From positions 248,001 through 312,000 of the forward strand of contig CAXXES010000001.1 in assembly GCA_963677175.2 (NCBI GenBank): 64,000 bases of DNA. The letters run 5' to 3'. The stretch is from Sunxiuqinia sp963677175 (lineage in GTDB: Bacteria; Bacteroidota; Bacteroidia; Bacteroidales; Prolixibacteraceae). Made by a program: the position numbers and the translations under genes. The notes under the pieces are model-generated. The model was not told the origin of the DNA, made no database searches, and saw only the letters and a program-made list of their open reading frames with translations. Of this stretch, positions 1 through 7,556 are shown in pieces (the stretch's first letter is position 1; each line of letters starts with the position of its first letter).

Positions 1-198
1 TACAGTTGAAATCTTCTCAGCTTGATCGTCTGGAATAGCCAAATCAAACTCTTTCTCGAATTCCATAATCAATTCAACAGTATCAAGCGAATCGGCACCT
101 AGGTCATTTGTGAATGAAGCTTCGTTGGTTACTTCGCTTTCGTCAACGCCCAATTTGTCGACAATAATTGCTTTAACTTTACCTGCAATGTCAGACAT
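1..198 (-). CDS. acpP: acyl carrier protein (3' end outside window)
   Basis: This is the small carrier that holds growing fatty acyl chains on a phosphopantetheine arm during cytoplasmic fatty acid synthesis. The reverse strand from the ATG at 198 reads MSDIAGKVKAIIVDKLG and continues to the attachment motif DSLDTVELIMEFE, whose serine carries the prosthetic group. Sixty-six codons are visible and the gene runs off the left edge; family members have about 77-80 residues, so roughly a dozen residues are missing. It is divergent from purN across a 188-bp gap, a familiar arrangement in Bacteroidota, where fabF and rnc usually follow acpP. Those would lie outside the window. Confidence 0.95.
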   Translation of the reverse strand, partial: MSDIAGKVKAIIVDKLGVDESEVTNEASFTNDLGADSLDTVELIMEFEKEFDLAIPDDQAEKISTV

Positions 199-332
199 AG
201 TTCTAATTTTAAGTTAATATTCAATTTTGTTTTTAAAAAATCCGGTGCAAAGTAATAAATTTACCCAAAATATATCAAAGAAAAATCAAAATAAATAGCT
301 GTTTGGGACTGTAAGTTGTTGATTACCTAAAC

Positions 333-340
333 TATATTTG
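333..340 (+). promoter_or_regulatory. -7 box (TATATTTG) upstream of purN
   Basis: TATATTTG matches the Bacteroidota -7 consensus TAnnTTTG exactly and lies 46 bases before the purN ATG. I see no convincing -33 TTTG at the usual spacing; a TTG at 316-318 is too close. Confidence 0.45.
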
Positions 341-386
341 AACATGCAAGTCCATTATTCAAAAATAAATCAGAATTGATAGTAAA

Positions 387-956
387 ATGAAGAAAATTGC
401 CATTTTTGCCTCAGGATCAGGCACTAACGCTCAGAATATCATTGAGTATTTTCAAGGAAACCGACATGTCATTGTTGATTCATTGTGGTCGAATAACGAA
501 AATGCCTATGCACTTATACGTGCTGAGAAGCTTGGTGTCGAGTCTTTTACTTTTTCGCGCGAGGAGTTTTATCATAGTATTGATGTGCTGGAAGAACTGA
601 CCGAGCGTAAAATTGATTTAATTGTGCTGGCCGGCTTTCTGTGGCTGGTCCCAAAATACCTGACAGAGGAGTTTCCTGTTATTAATATACACCCGGCACT
701 TTTACCCAAATATGGAGGAAAAGGCATGTATGGGAATTTTGTCCACGAAGCTGTTGTGAAGAACAAAGATAAAGCTTCAGGCATCAGCATTCATTATGTG
801 AATGAACGCTATGATGAGGGTGACATTATCTTTCAGTCCACTTGTGATCTTGCCCCGGGAGATAAAGCCGACGATGTGGCAGCGAAAGTACATCAGCTCG
901 AATATGAGCATTACCCCCGTGTGATTGAAGAAGTGTTATTTACCGAGGATGAATAG
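387..956 (+). CDS. purN: phosphoribosylglycinamide formyltransferase
   Basis: PurN transfers a formyl group from 10-formyl-tetrahydrofolate to GAR, the third step of de novo purine synthesis, in the cytosol. The 189-residue product has the expected length for the single-domain enzyme. The N-terminal phosphate-binding loop reads ASGSGTNAQNI (residues 8-18). The catalytic segment NIHPALLPKYGGKGMYG carries the conserved His, and GISIHYVNERYDEGDII carries the catalytic Asp. It stands alone between the divergent acpP gene and a convergent peptidase gene, and a strong hairpin terminator follows its stop codon. The start at 387 is the first ATG after a good -7 box. No oddities were seen. Confidence 0.95.
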   Translation: MKKIAIFASGSGTNAQNIIEYFQGNRHVIVDSLWSNNENAYALIRAEKLGVESFTFSREEFYHSIDVLEELTERKIDLIVLAGFLWLVPKYLTEEFPVINIHPALLPKYGGKGMYGNFVHEAVVKNKDKASGISIHYVNERYDEGDIIFQSTCDLAPGDKADDVAAKVHQLEYEHYPRVIEEVLFTEDE

Positions 957-972
957 GCAGAAAACCAAGTTG

Positions 973-1032
973 CCCAAAAGCCTGGATCCGAGTTGTACAA
1001 ATTCGTGATCCGGGCTTTTGGGTGTTTTTTTT
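973..1032 (+). terminator. rho-independent terminator after purN
   Basis: Arms 973-988 and 1007-1022 pair over 16 bp with one G-T wobble around an 18-base loop, followed by an eight-T run at 1025-1032. It begins 16 bases after the purN stop. The opposite strand lacks a T-run, so it mainly serves purN. Confidence 0.85.
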
Positions 1033-1055
1033 GCCTGCTAAGTCAATTTGAAAGC

Positions 1056-2303
1056 TTATTCCTGAAAAGGGATAAAGCTTAATTGTGTCATCAGCGAATC
1101 TTTTAGCGCAGTAAAAGCTGCCAGATTGTCGTCATAAACTGGTTCAACGGGTGGCGCTTCCACTTTGAGTGGATCCATGGGAGAGCCGTTTCTGAATACC
1201 CTAAAGTCGAGATGCGGGCCTGTAGACAAGCCGGTTGATCCGACATAGCCAATCAATTGTCCTTGCTTTACACGGGTGCCGGTGGCGATTCCTTTGGCAA
1301 ACCCATGCAGGTGCATGTAGCAGGTGGTATACACCGAGTTGTGCTTAATGTAAAGGTAGTTTCCGCCTCCACCTCGCTGGTATCCTTTGCGAGTCACCAC
1401 ACCGTCGCCGATTGATTGAACCGGTGTTCCGGTTGGTGCTGCATAATCGATTCCGTGGTGCGGACGCCGAATTTTCAGTACTGGATGGTAGCGGCTGTTT
1501 GAAAACCTGGAGCTGATCCGTGAAAACTCAAGCGGTGCTTTCAGAAAAGCTTTTTTCAGGCTTTTCCCCTGGTCGTCGAAATAACTCAGGGTGCTGTCTT
1601 GTTCAAACAAAAAAGCATAGTAGTCCTGGTTCATGTGGTGAAATTGGCAGGCATAAATTTCGCCAACTCCGACAGAGATCGAATCCACGAACTGCTCCTC
1701 ATAAATAATGCGGAATTGATCGCCCCGCTGAATTCCGAAGAAGTCAATGGTCCATGCGTAAATTTGAGATAATTCGATGGCTAGAACCGGATTGATATTA
1801 TTCTCAACCAGTGCATTCCATAAGGACGATTTAATGGTGCCCGAAGCTGTTTTTAGTTCGGTTGTGATGGGTTTTCGCCCGGTATAAATATGCAGGGAGT
1901 CCTGTAATTCATAGACGACATAATCAGTGTTGTCTATTTCGTAGACAAAGTAGGCCGGCGTTTTCAGGCTGTCATTTTTCAGAAAAAAATGGTAGTGGTT
2001 TTTATGCTTGATTCTTCGGACATCAAATATCGGCTTTGATTTTCGTGCCAGTTGGTCAATCGTTTGGTAAGAGATATTTTTCTTGACCAAGATGTCGGAT
2101 AAGTTCTGATTGCGCAGGATTGGTTCCGTTTCAATTATGAAAGAATCAACGGGAAGGCCAAACAATAACACCGGCTCGGGAATGGGAATGGGCTCTGGTT
2201 CAGGGACTCGATCCGGCTTGGGCTCCGGAGGGCGAATAGCAAACACAACGATCAAACTAATAGCGGCCAGTAAAAAAACAACTTCTGCAATATATTTCTT
2301 CAT
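1056..2303 (-). CDS. M23 family metallopeptidase (LytM-type), membrane-anchored
   Basis: A probable peptidoglycan endopeptidase acting in the periplasm. Residues 3-23 form an N-terminal membrane anchor, followed by a Pro/Glu-rich linker (about 25-45). Next comes a region resembling the OapA/Csd3-type N-terminal domains that often precede LytM, then the peptidase domain near residues 280-385. Visible active-site motifs are HHGIDYAAPTGTPV (Zn-binding H and D), a Y-MHLHGFAKG segment and GPHLDFRVFRNG. In the last motif Asp sits where the textbook GPHLHFE has the His Zn ligand; I believe this variant recurs in Bacteroidota but could not check. The gene lies one base downstream of the yitT-family gene on the same strand, so the two are almost certainly cotranscribed. 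Confidence 0.88.
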   Translation of the reverse strand: MKKYIAEVVFLLAAISLIVVFAIRPPEPKPDRVPEPEPIPIPEPVLLFGLPVDSFIIETEPILRNQNLSDILVKKNISYQTIDQLARKSKPIFDVRRIKHKNHYHFFLKNDSLKTPAYFVYEIDNTDYVVYELQDSLHIYTGRKPITTELKTASGTIKSSLWNALVENNINPVLAIELSQIYAWTIDFFGIQRGDQFRIIYEEQFVDSISVGVGEIYACQFHHMNQDYYAFLFEQDSTLSYFDDQGKSLKKAFLKAPLEFSRISSRFSNSRYHPVLKIRRPHHGIDYAAPTGTPVQSIGDGVVTRKGYQRGGGGNYLYIKHNSVYTTCYMHLHGFAKGIATGTRVKQGQLIGYVGSTGLSTGPHLDFRVFRNGSPMDPLKVEAPPVEPVYDDNLAAFTALKDSLMTQLSFIPFQE

Positions 2304-2304
2304 A

Positions 2305-3174
2305 CTAAATTCTCATCTTATCAAACCCTTGTCCGTAAACCCCCATCACACTTCCCATGGAAATAAACGCTTCCGGATCAATCTCTTTCAATTTTCTGAA
2401 TATCAAGCTGGATTCCCTTTTTCGGACAATGGTCATGACTACTTTTACATTCTCTTTGGTGTACCAACCTGTTCCATCCAGGACAGTAACGCCCCGACTG
2501 ACATTTTTATTGATGTAATCGGCTATTTCTTCAAAATTCCTCGAAAATATAAAAATTTGGGCAGAAGCGTTCGATCCATTTAAAAAAGCATCGATGGTAT
2601 ACGATATTACCCACATGGAAACGTAGCCATAAACGAGCTTGCCTGGTGATTGAAAAACAAAATAGCTGGACGCAATAATAATGACATCACAATACATGAT
2701 GACACGTCCGGGGCTGATGTTGCGGTATTTATTGACGATCATGGCAATGATGTCGGTGCCGCCGGTGCTACCCCCGCGGGTAAATACGATTCCAATGCCT
2801 ACTCCGCCCATCATGCCGCCCAGGGCAGCCGATAGAAAGGTGTCATCAATTAGCGGTTCTTTTAGGAGTCCCGGAGTGAGCCAGAACAGTAAAGTCGCCA
2901 GCAGCATGCTGAAAATGGTCTTGATGCCAAAGCTGGCGCCAAGCACCTTGATGGCAATAAGAATAAGAAACACATTAATGACAAAGTAGGAAACGGCCAC
3001 CGGAATGTTTGTGCTGTAAAAGATAACGGCCGACAAACCACTGATTCCTCCACCGGTAATTTCGGCTGGAATCAGAAATATAGTCCAGGAAAGTACGTAA
3101 AGTGCCATTCCAAAGGCGATTACTATGTAATCTGTCAAGGTTGTTTTTATTTTTGCTTTGTGTTCGTTTATCAT
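2305..3174 (-). CDS. YitT family integral membrane protein (DUF161/DUF2179)
   Basis: A 289-residue membrane protein of the YitT family, whose transported substrate or function is not established. The first about 200 residues contain five or six hydrophobic segments, with glycine-rich GGGISGLSAVIFY and FTRGGSTGGTDIIAMIV motifs typical of the DUF161 repeats. The C-terminal about 80 residues form the soluble DUF2179 domain (INKNVSRGVTVLDGTGWY, then a VVMTIVRKRE strand), a presumed ligand-binding module. It precedes the M23 peptidase gene by one base. Upstream is a 240-bp gap after leuS, in which I see no strong promoter. The family assignment is firm; the role is unknown. Confidence 0.9.
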   Translation of the reverse strand: MINEHKAKIKTTLTDYIVIAFGMALYVLSWTIFLIPAEITGGGISGLSAVIFYSTNIPVAVSYFVINVFLILIAIKVLGASFGIKTIFSMLLATLLFWLTPGLLKEPLIDDTFLSAALGGMMGGVGIGIVFTRGGSTGGTDIIAMIVNKYRNISPGRVIMYCDVIIIASSYFVFQSPGKLVYGYVSMWVISYTIDAFLNGSNASAQIFIFSRNFEEIADYINKNVSRGVTVLDGTGWYTKENVKVVMTIVRKRESSLIFRKLKEIDPEAFISMGSVMGVYGQGFDKMRI

Positions 3175-3414
3175 TTCGTTTGCTCGTTAACCGTTCGTCA
3201 TTTATTCATTCTATTTCATCACCACCATGGGTAAAATTGGCTGCAAAAGAAGACCTTTTATAATTGAAAAGAATGGGTAAAAGTCATCCGTTGATTGATT
3301 AACGTAAATTTCACATTTGGGGTGTTCGACAGAGAGGTGAGTTGCGGCTAAAAAGCAAAAAGATAGCCCCTGCAAGCAAGAACCATCTTTCTAATAAGTT
3401 GTGCAAAAGTAAAT

Positions 3415-6066
3415 TTACAGCACCACGTTGATGATTTTCTTCGGAACGTAAATTACTTTTTCAGGAGTCTTCCCTTCCAGCCATTTTTGTGCCAGCTCGT
3501 TTGTCAGCACTGCCTTTTCTACCTCTCTTTTGGGAAGGTCGAGCGCCAATTCCAGCTTGAAGCGCATCTTCCCGTTAAATGAAACCGGGTATTCGTGCGT
3601 GTCTTCCACCAGCAAGCTTTTATCGGCAACAGGCCAGGGCTCGTAAGCCAGCGATTGGGTGTTGCCGTACAGGCTCCAAAGTTCCTCGGCCAGGTGAGGC
3701 GCATAGGGCGACAGGATTTTTGCAAAGGTTTCAGCAGTCGACTTGGTTGCTTTTCCTTTTTTGATGCATAGGTTGTTGAAAACCATCAAGGCCGAAATGC
3801 CGGTGTTGAATTTCAGGTTCTCAATATCATCACCCACTTTTAAAATGGTTTGTTGCAATAATTTTAAGACTTCGCTATCTTCTTCGCCTTCCACAACATT
3901 CTCCGGGTTAGCAAAAAAGCGGTGTGCACGGCTTAAGAATCCAAAAACACCTTTAACGCCGTTTTCGGCCCAAGGCTTGGTGTCGTCCAAGGGGCCCATA
4001 AACATTTCGTACAAGCGTAAGGCGTCGGCACCGTATTTTTCCACTACATCATCGGGGTTGATCACATTTTTAAGTGATTTCGACATTTTGGCTACAATCT
4101 GGCGCAATTCTTCGCCGGTTTGTGTGTGAAAATATTGACCGTCTTTTTCTTCAACCAAATCCGAAGCTACTTTGGCACCGGTTTTTGTTTCGTAGGCAAA
4201 AGCCAGAATCATCCCCTGGTTGAACAGTTTTTTGAACGGCTCATCGGTTGAAACCACGCCAAGATCGAACAGCACCTTATGCCAGAAACGGGAGTACAAC
4301 AGGTGAAGCACTGCATGTTCGGCACCTCCAATATAAAGATCGACCGGCATCCAGTAATTTTCCAGCTTTGGATCAAAAATCTGCTTATCGTTGTTGGGGT
4401 CAATGTAGCGCAGGAAGTACCAGCATGAGCCAGCCCATTGGGGCATGGTGTTGGTTTCGCGTCGCCCTTTACGGCCATTTTCATCCACTACAGCCAGCCA
4501 GTCGGTGGCATTTCCAAGTGGAGACTCGCCGCCTTCGCCCGGTTCAAATTTTTCCAGTTCAGGCAAGGTTACTGGTAGATCATCTTCCACAACCGTTACT
4601 TCCCTATCTTCCCAGTGGATCACCGGAAAAGGCTCTCCCCAGTAGCGCTGACGGCTAAACAACCAGTCGCGCAATTTAAAGTTGGTGGTAGCGCTTCCAA
4701 GGCCTTTTTCTTCGAGCCATGCGGTAATTTGGGCAATGCCTTCTTTTTTGCTTAAGCCGTTAATGTCGATACCGGTTTCGTCGCTTGCCGAGTTGATGTA
4801 AGCGCCGTCTTCGGTCCAGCAGGCTTTACCGGCCAATACTTTTTCGCGGGTTTCATCGTCCGCATTTTTCGGATCAAGAATGCATACAATTGGAATTTGA
4901 AATTTTTCAGCGAATTCGAAGTCACGGGTGTCGTGTGCCGGCACTGCCATAATTGCGCCGGTTCCGTAGCCCATCAACACATAGTCGGCCACCCAAATCT
5001 GAATTTTATTTCCATTAACCGGGTTGATCGCATAGCGCCCGGTGAATACGCCTGTTTTGTTTTTCGCCAGCTCAGTTCGGTCCAGGTCCGATTTCAGCGA
5101 AGCGGCCTGGGTATATTTTTTAACTTCATCTTTTTTGTCTTCTATCACCAAATCGTCGAGCATCTTATGCTCGGGCGAAACGACCATGTAGGTTGCACCA
5201 AACAAGGTGTCGGGGCGGGTGGTGTACACACGCAGTTTTTGGTTCACCCCTTCTACCGTAAAATCAACCTCAGCGCCGGTTGATTTACCGATCCAGTTTT
5301 TCTGCATGTCTTTCACGCCTTCAGGCCAATCGAGTTCGTCCAATCCTTCCAATAAGCGCTGGGCGTAATGCGGAATGCGCAGCAACCATTGTTTCAGGTT
5401 TTTGCGAATGACCTGGTGCCCACATTTTTCGTGCGAGCCGTCGGTCAGTACTTCCTCGTTGGCACAAACCGTTTTGCAGTTTTCGCACCACCACACCTGG
5501 GCGTTGTCGTAATAGGCCAGGCGTTTTTTACTGATGTATGCTGTTACGGCAGCATCGCCTTCAGCCTTCACTTCGTCGGGAATGGGAAGCTCGTTGATGG
5601 GGCGTCCTTTGCCTTGCTCATAATCAAACCAGGTATTGTACAGTTTGGTGAAAATCCATTGGGTCCACTTGAAATACTTGGGATCGGTGGTGTTGATCTC
5701 GCGGTCCCAGTCATAACTCAGTCCCAGCGTTTTGATCTGCCGGCGAAAGTTGTCGCAGTTTTTGTTGGTGGTCACCGCCGGATGCGTGCCGGTTTGAATG
5801 GCGTATTGCTCTGCAGGCAATCCAAAAGCGTCCCAACCCATGGGGTGCAGCACGTTAAATCCTTTCATCCGCTTGTAACGACTGATGATGTCGGTTGCCG
5901 TGTATCCTTCTGGGTGTCCTACGTGTAAGCCGGATCCTGACGGATAGGGAAACATGTCGAGAATGTAATATTTGGGCTTCGAAAAGTTGTTTTCGGTCTT
6001 GAAGGTCTTGTTTTCCTCCCAATGGGCCTGCCATTTCGGCTCTATTTCCCAGAATTTGTATTCCAT
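3415..6066 (-). CDS. leuS: leucyl-tRNA synthetase
   Basis: A class I aminoacyl-tRNA synthetase that charges tRNA-Leu in the cytosol. The HIGH signature appears as HVGH at residues 48-51 within YPSGSGLHVGHPEGYT, and KMSKSLKNV lies near residue 660. A zinc-binding-like segment with CENCKTVC and a later KCGH occurs around residues 190-220. The large connective editing domain (GTGAIMAVPAHDTRDFEFA) contains the conserved Asp of the CP1 hydrolytic site. At 883 residues it is close to the E. coli length. The ATG at 6066 is preceded by a clear TATCTTTG box. The gene is monocistronic or reads into yitT 240 bp downstream; no terminator was found. Confidence 0.97.
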   Translation of the reverse strand: MEYKFWEIEPKWQAHWEENKTFKTENNFSKPKYYILDMFPYPSGSGLHVGHPEGYTATDIISRYKRMKGFNVLHPMGWDAFGLPAEQYAIQTGTHPAVTTNKNCDNFRRQIKTLGLSYDWDREINTTDPKYFKWTQWIFTKLYNTWFDYEQGKGRPINELPIPDEVKAEGDAAVTAYISKKRLAYYDNAQVWWCENCKTVCANEEVLTDGSHEKCGHQVIRKNLKQWLLRIPHYAQRLLEGLDELDWPEGVKDMQKNWIGKSTGAEVDFTVEGVNQKLRVYTTRPDTLFGATYMVVSPEHKMLDDLVIEDKKDEVKKYTQAASLKSDLDRTELAKNKTGVFTGRYAINPVNGNKIQIWVADYVLMGYGTGAIMAVPAHDTRDFEFAEKFQIPIVCILDPKNADDETREKVLAGKACWTEDGAYINSASDETGIDINGLSKKEGIAQITAWLEEKGLGSATTNFKLRDWLFSRQRYWGEPFPVIHWEDREVTVVEDDLPVTLPELEKFEPGEGGESPLGNATDWLAVVDENGRKGRRETNTMPQWAGSCWYFLRYIDPNNDKQIFDPKLENYWMPVDLYIGGAEHAVLHLLYSRFWHKVLFDLGVVSTDEPFKKLFNQGMILAFAYETKTGAKVASDLVEEKDGQYFHTQTGEELRQIVAKMSKSLKNVINPDDVVEKYGADALRLYEMFMGPLDDTKPWAENGVKGVFGFLSRAHRFFANPENVVEGEEDSEVLKLLQQTILKVGDDIENLKFNTGISALMVFNNLCIKKGKATKSTAETFAKILSPYAPHLAEELWSLYGNTQSLAYEPWPVADKSLLVEDTHEYPVSFNGKMRFKLELALDLPKREVEKAVLTNELAQKWLEGKTPEKVIYVPKKIINVVL

Positions 6067-6103
6067 GGTGATGGTTGGTTAAAAGCGTTTTTAAACTGAG
6101 GCG

Positions 6104-6111
6104 CAAAGATA
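6104..6111 (-). promoter_or_regulatory. -7 box (TATCTTTG) upstream of leuS
   Basis: On the minus strand TATCTTTG matches TAnnTTTG and ends 37 bases before the leuS start. The same octamer precedes lysS. No clear -33 element is visible. Confidence 0.5.
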
Positions 6112-6254
6112 GAAAAATATGGGGAGAGTTGTTCAGTGGCAGTAGTAGGCAAAAAGAAGAAAGCTGCTAGCTACAAGAAGCCAGAAGCAAGCGAATCAAC
6201 CAATGACCAGCAATAACAATTGAATGACTACCCATGACGGACGAACGCATCAAC

Positions 6255-6400
6255 AACTGCCAAACTAATTACCGACAACCGAAAACAGTTTCGAGTTGCA
6301 AGTTTCGAGTTGTCCAACCACCGGCGAGGTAACTGGAAACTTTAAACTGAAAACGAACACACGATAACTACCAAACTGATTACCGATAACCGCCAACAGT
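6255..6400. repeat. 35-bp direct repeats in the leuS upstream gap
   Basis: Copies at 6255-6289 and 6366-6400 differ at five of 35 positions by hand alignment and begin AACTGCCAAACT / AACTACCAAACT. Between them a TTTCGAGTTGCAAG unit is repeated at 6289-6313. The rest of the 6112-6480 gap is low-complexity, non-coding-looking sequence, including an inverted TTAGTA...TACTAA cluster at 6430-6460. Confidence 0.55.
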
Positions 6401-6480
6401 CGCAGTGATCCCCTCAGGGGGAAGGTGTGTTAGTAATGCTACTAATGGTGTATTAGTAGTATCAGGAGTCTTTGATCTGG

Positions 6481-7204
6481 TCAGGCAATGACGACCGGTA
6501 AGCCCAGGGTGACGGAGCGCGGGTGCTTTAGCAGGGTATTGCCACCGGTAAACTGTGTCGTTATTGTTAGCTCGTATTCGTTGCCGGGAGGAAGGGTAGC
6601 CGGAACCAGGATCAACAGGCGCGAAGGTTCGTTCAGTACAATATCCATTGGCTCCAGTCGGGTTTCTTCGCCCGTTACAGTGTTGCGGAAGGCAATGCCT
6701 ACAATCGGGTCGTCGCCAACTACTTTTAAGTAAGTACCTTTCAGCTAGGCATTGCGTCCGGCAGTCAATGTGCCGTTGGTGGCGCCGGTAGAGCTGTCAG
6801 TAAGCGTGTAAACTGCCAGGGGGCAAGACTGTTCGCCCAAGATCTCGACCATAATTTCGTCCACAGCTTTACGCAATTCCAATCCCTGGGTTATCGCCAC
6901 ATACACACGATGGCACAAGGGATCCCAGGTACGATCGTAGAACACCCCTTTAATGACCGGGCGCATATACACCAGGCCTGTGTTTATGTTGTAGCCCCTC
7001 ACCACCCGCTCGGCAGCTTTACGGTTGAAGCGGCTAATGATGTTGGTAGCAGTTTCTGTTTTAATCTCCATACCCTCTTCTTTGAGATCGTTTACAATGT
7101 CGGCAAGGGTAAGTAAGGCTTCCGTTGGTTACGGGGACGGCCATGTAGTCACTTTTGTTTTCGGTTAGCTGGTTAAGCCGCAACCAAGCGTTTAGTTTAT
7201 TCAT
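6481..7204 (-). pseudogene. DUF4469 / HU-like DNA-binding protein, broken by frameshift and stop
   Basis: Conceptual translation from the ATG at 7204 gives MNKLNAWLRLNQLTENKSDY. This continues into the IHF/HU-like N-terminal domain (TATNIISRFNRKAAERVVRG) and a C-terminal Ig-like DUF4469 domain (YLKVVGDDPIVGIAF, then TLLKHPRSVTLGLPVV). Two lesions break it. A tandem GTAA GTAA at 7109-7116 adds four bases and shifts the frame after about 30 codons, and an in-frame TAG lies at 6745-6747. Removing the extra four bases and reading through the stop restores exactly 239 residues, the usual size of this Bacteroidota family as I recall it. The family is abundant in the phylum and its role is uncertain. 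A TAAATTTG box lies upstream. Confidence 0.8.
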
Positions 7205-7301
7205 AATTTTTCTTGATGCTTATGTTTTAAAGTTGTCCACGAACCTATCTCCCAGGTTGGGTACCTGTTCTTTTTTAGTCTTCGGTTTGAATATTGCAGT
7301 T

Positions 7302-7309
7302 CAAATTTA
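7302..7309 (-). promoter_or_regulatory. -7 box (TAAATTTG) of the DUF4469 pseudogene
   Basis: The minus-strand octamer matches TAnnTTTG about 97 bases before the pseudogene ATG. The promoter appears to have outlived the coding sequence. Confidence 0.35.
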
Positions 7310-7370
7310 GGAAAATTTGTGTTGAATATCCTGAACTTTCAGTGGACGGAACATTAAACCGAGTTCGATA

Positions 7371-7483
7371 TTTAGTCACGGCTTCCCCGGCGAGAAGTGG
7401 AGCTTTATACGCTTGTACCTGAATCCCCAACCAAAAAGAGTTGTGTACATTTAGTCATAGCTTCCCGACCAGAAAGTAGAAGC
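7371..7483. repeat. degenerate direct repeat, 79-bp period
   Basis: TTTAGTCACGGCTTCCCC (7371) and TTTAGTCATAGCTTCCCG (7450) each start a related unit of about 33 bases ending in AGAAGTGGAGC / AGAAAGTAGAAGC. A weaker third start (TTTAATCATGAC) lies at 7491. The rest of 7205-7556 shows no gene. Confidence 0.45.
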
Positions 7484-7556
7484 GCGACTGTTTAATCATG
7501 ACATCTCAAGGTTTTTTTTATCCCTGTTGCAACAAGTAAGTTCAATCACTTATTTT

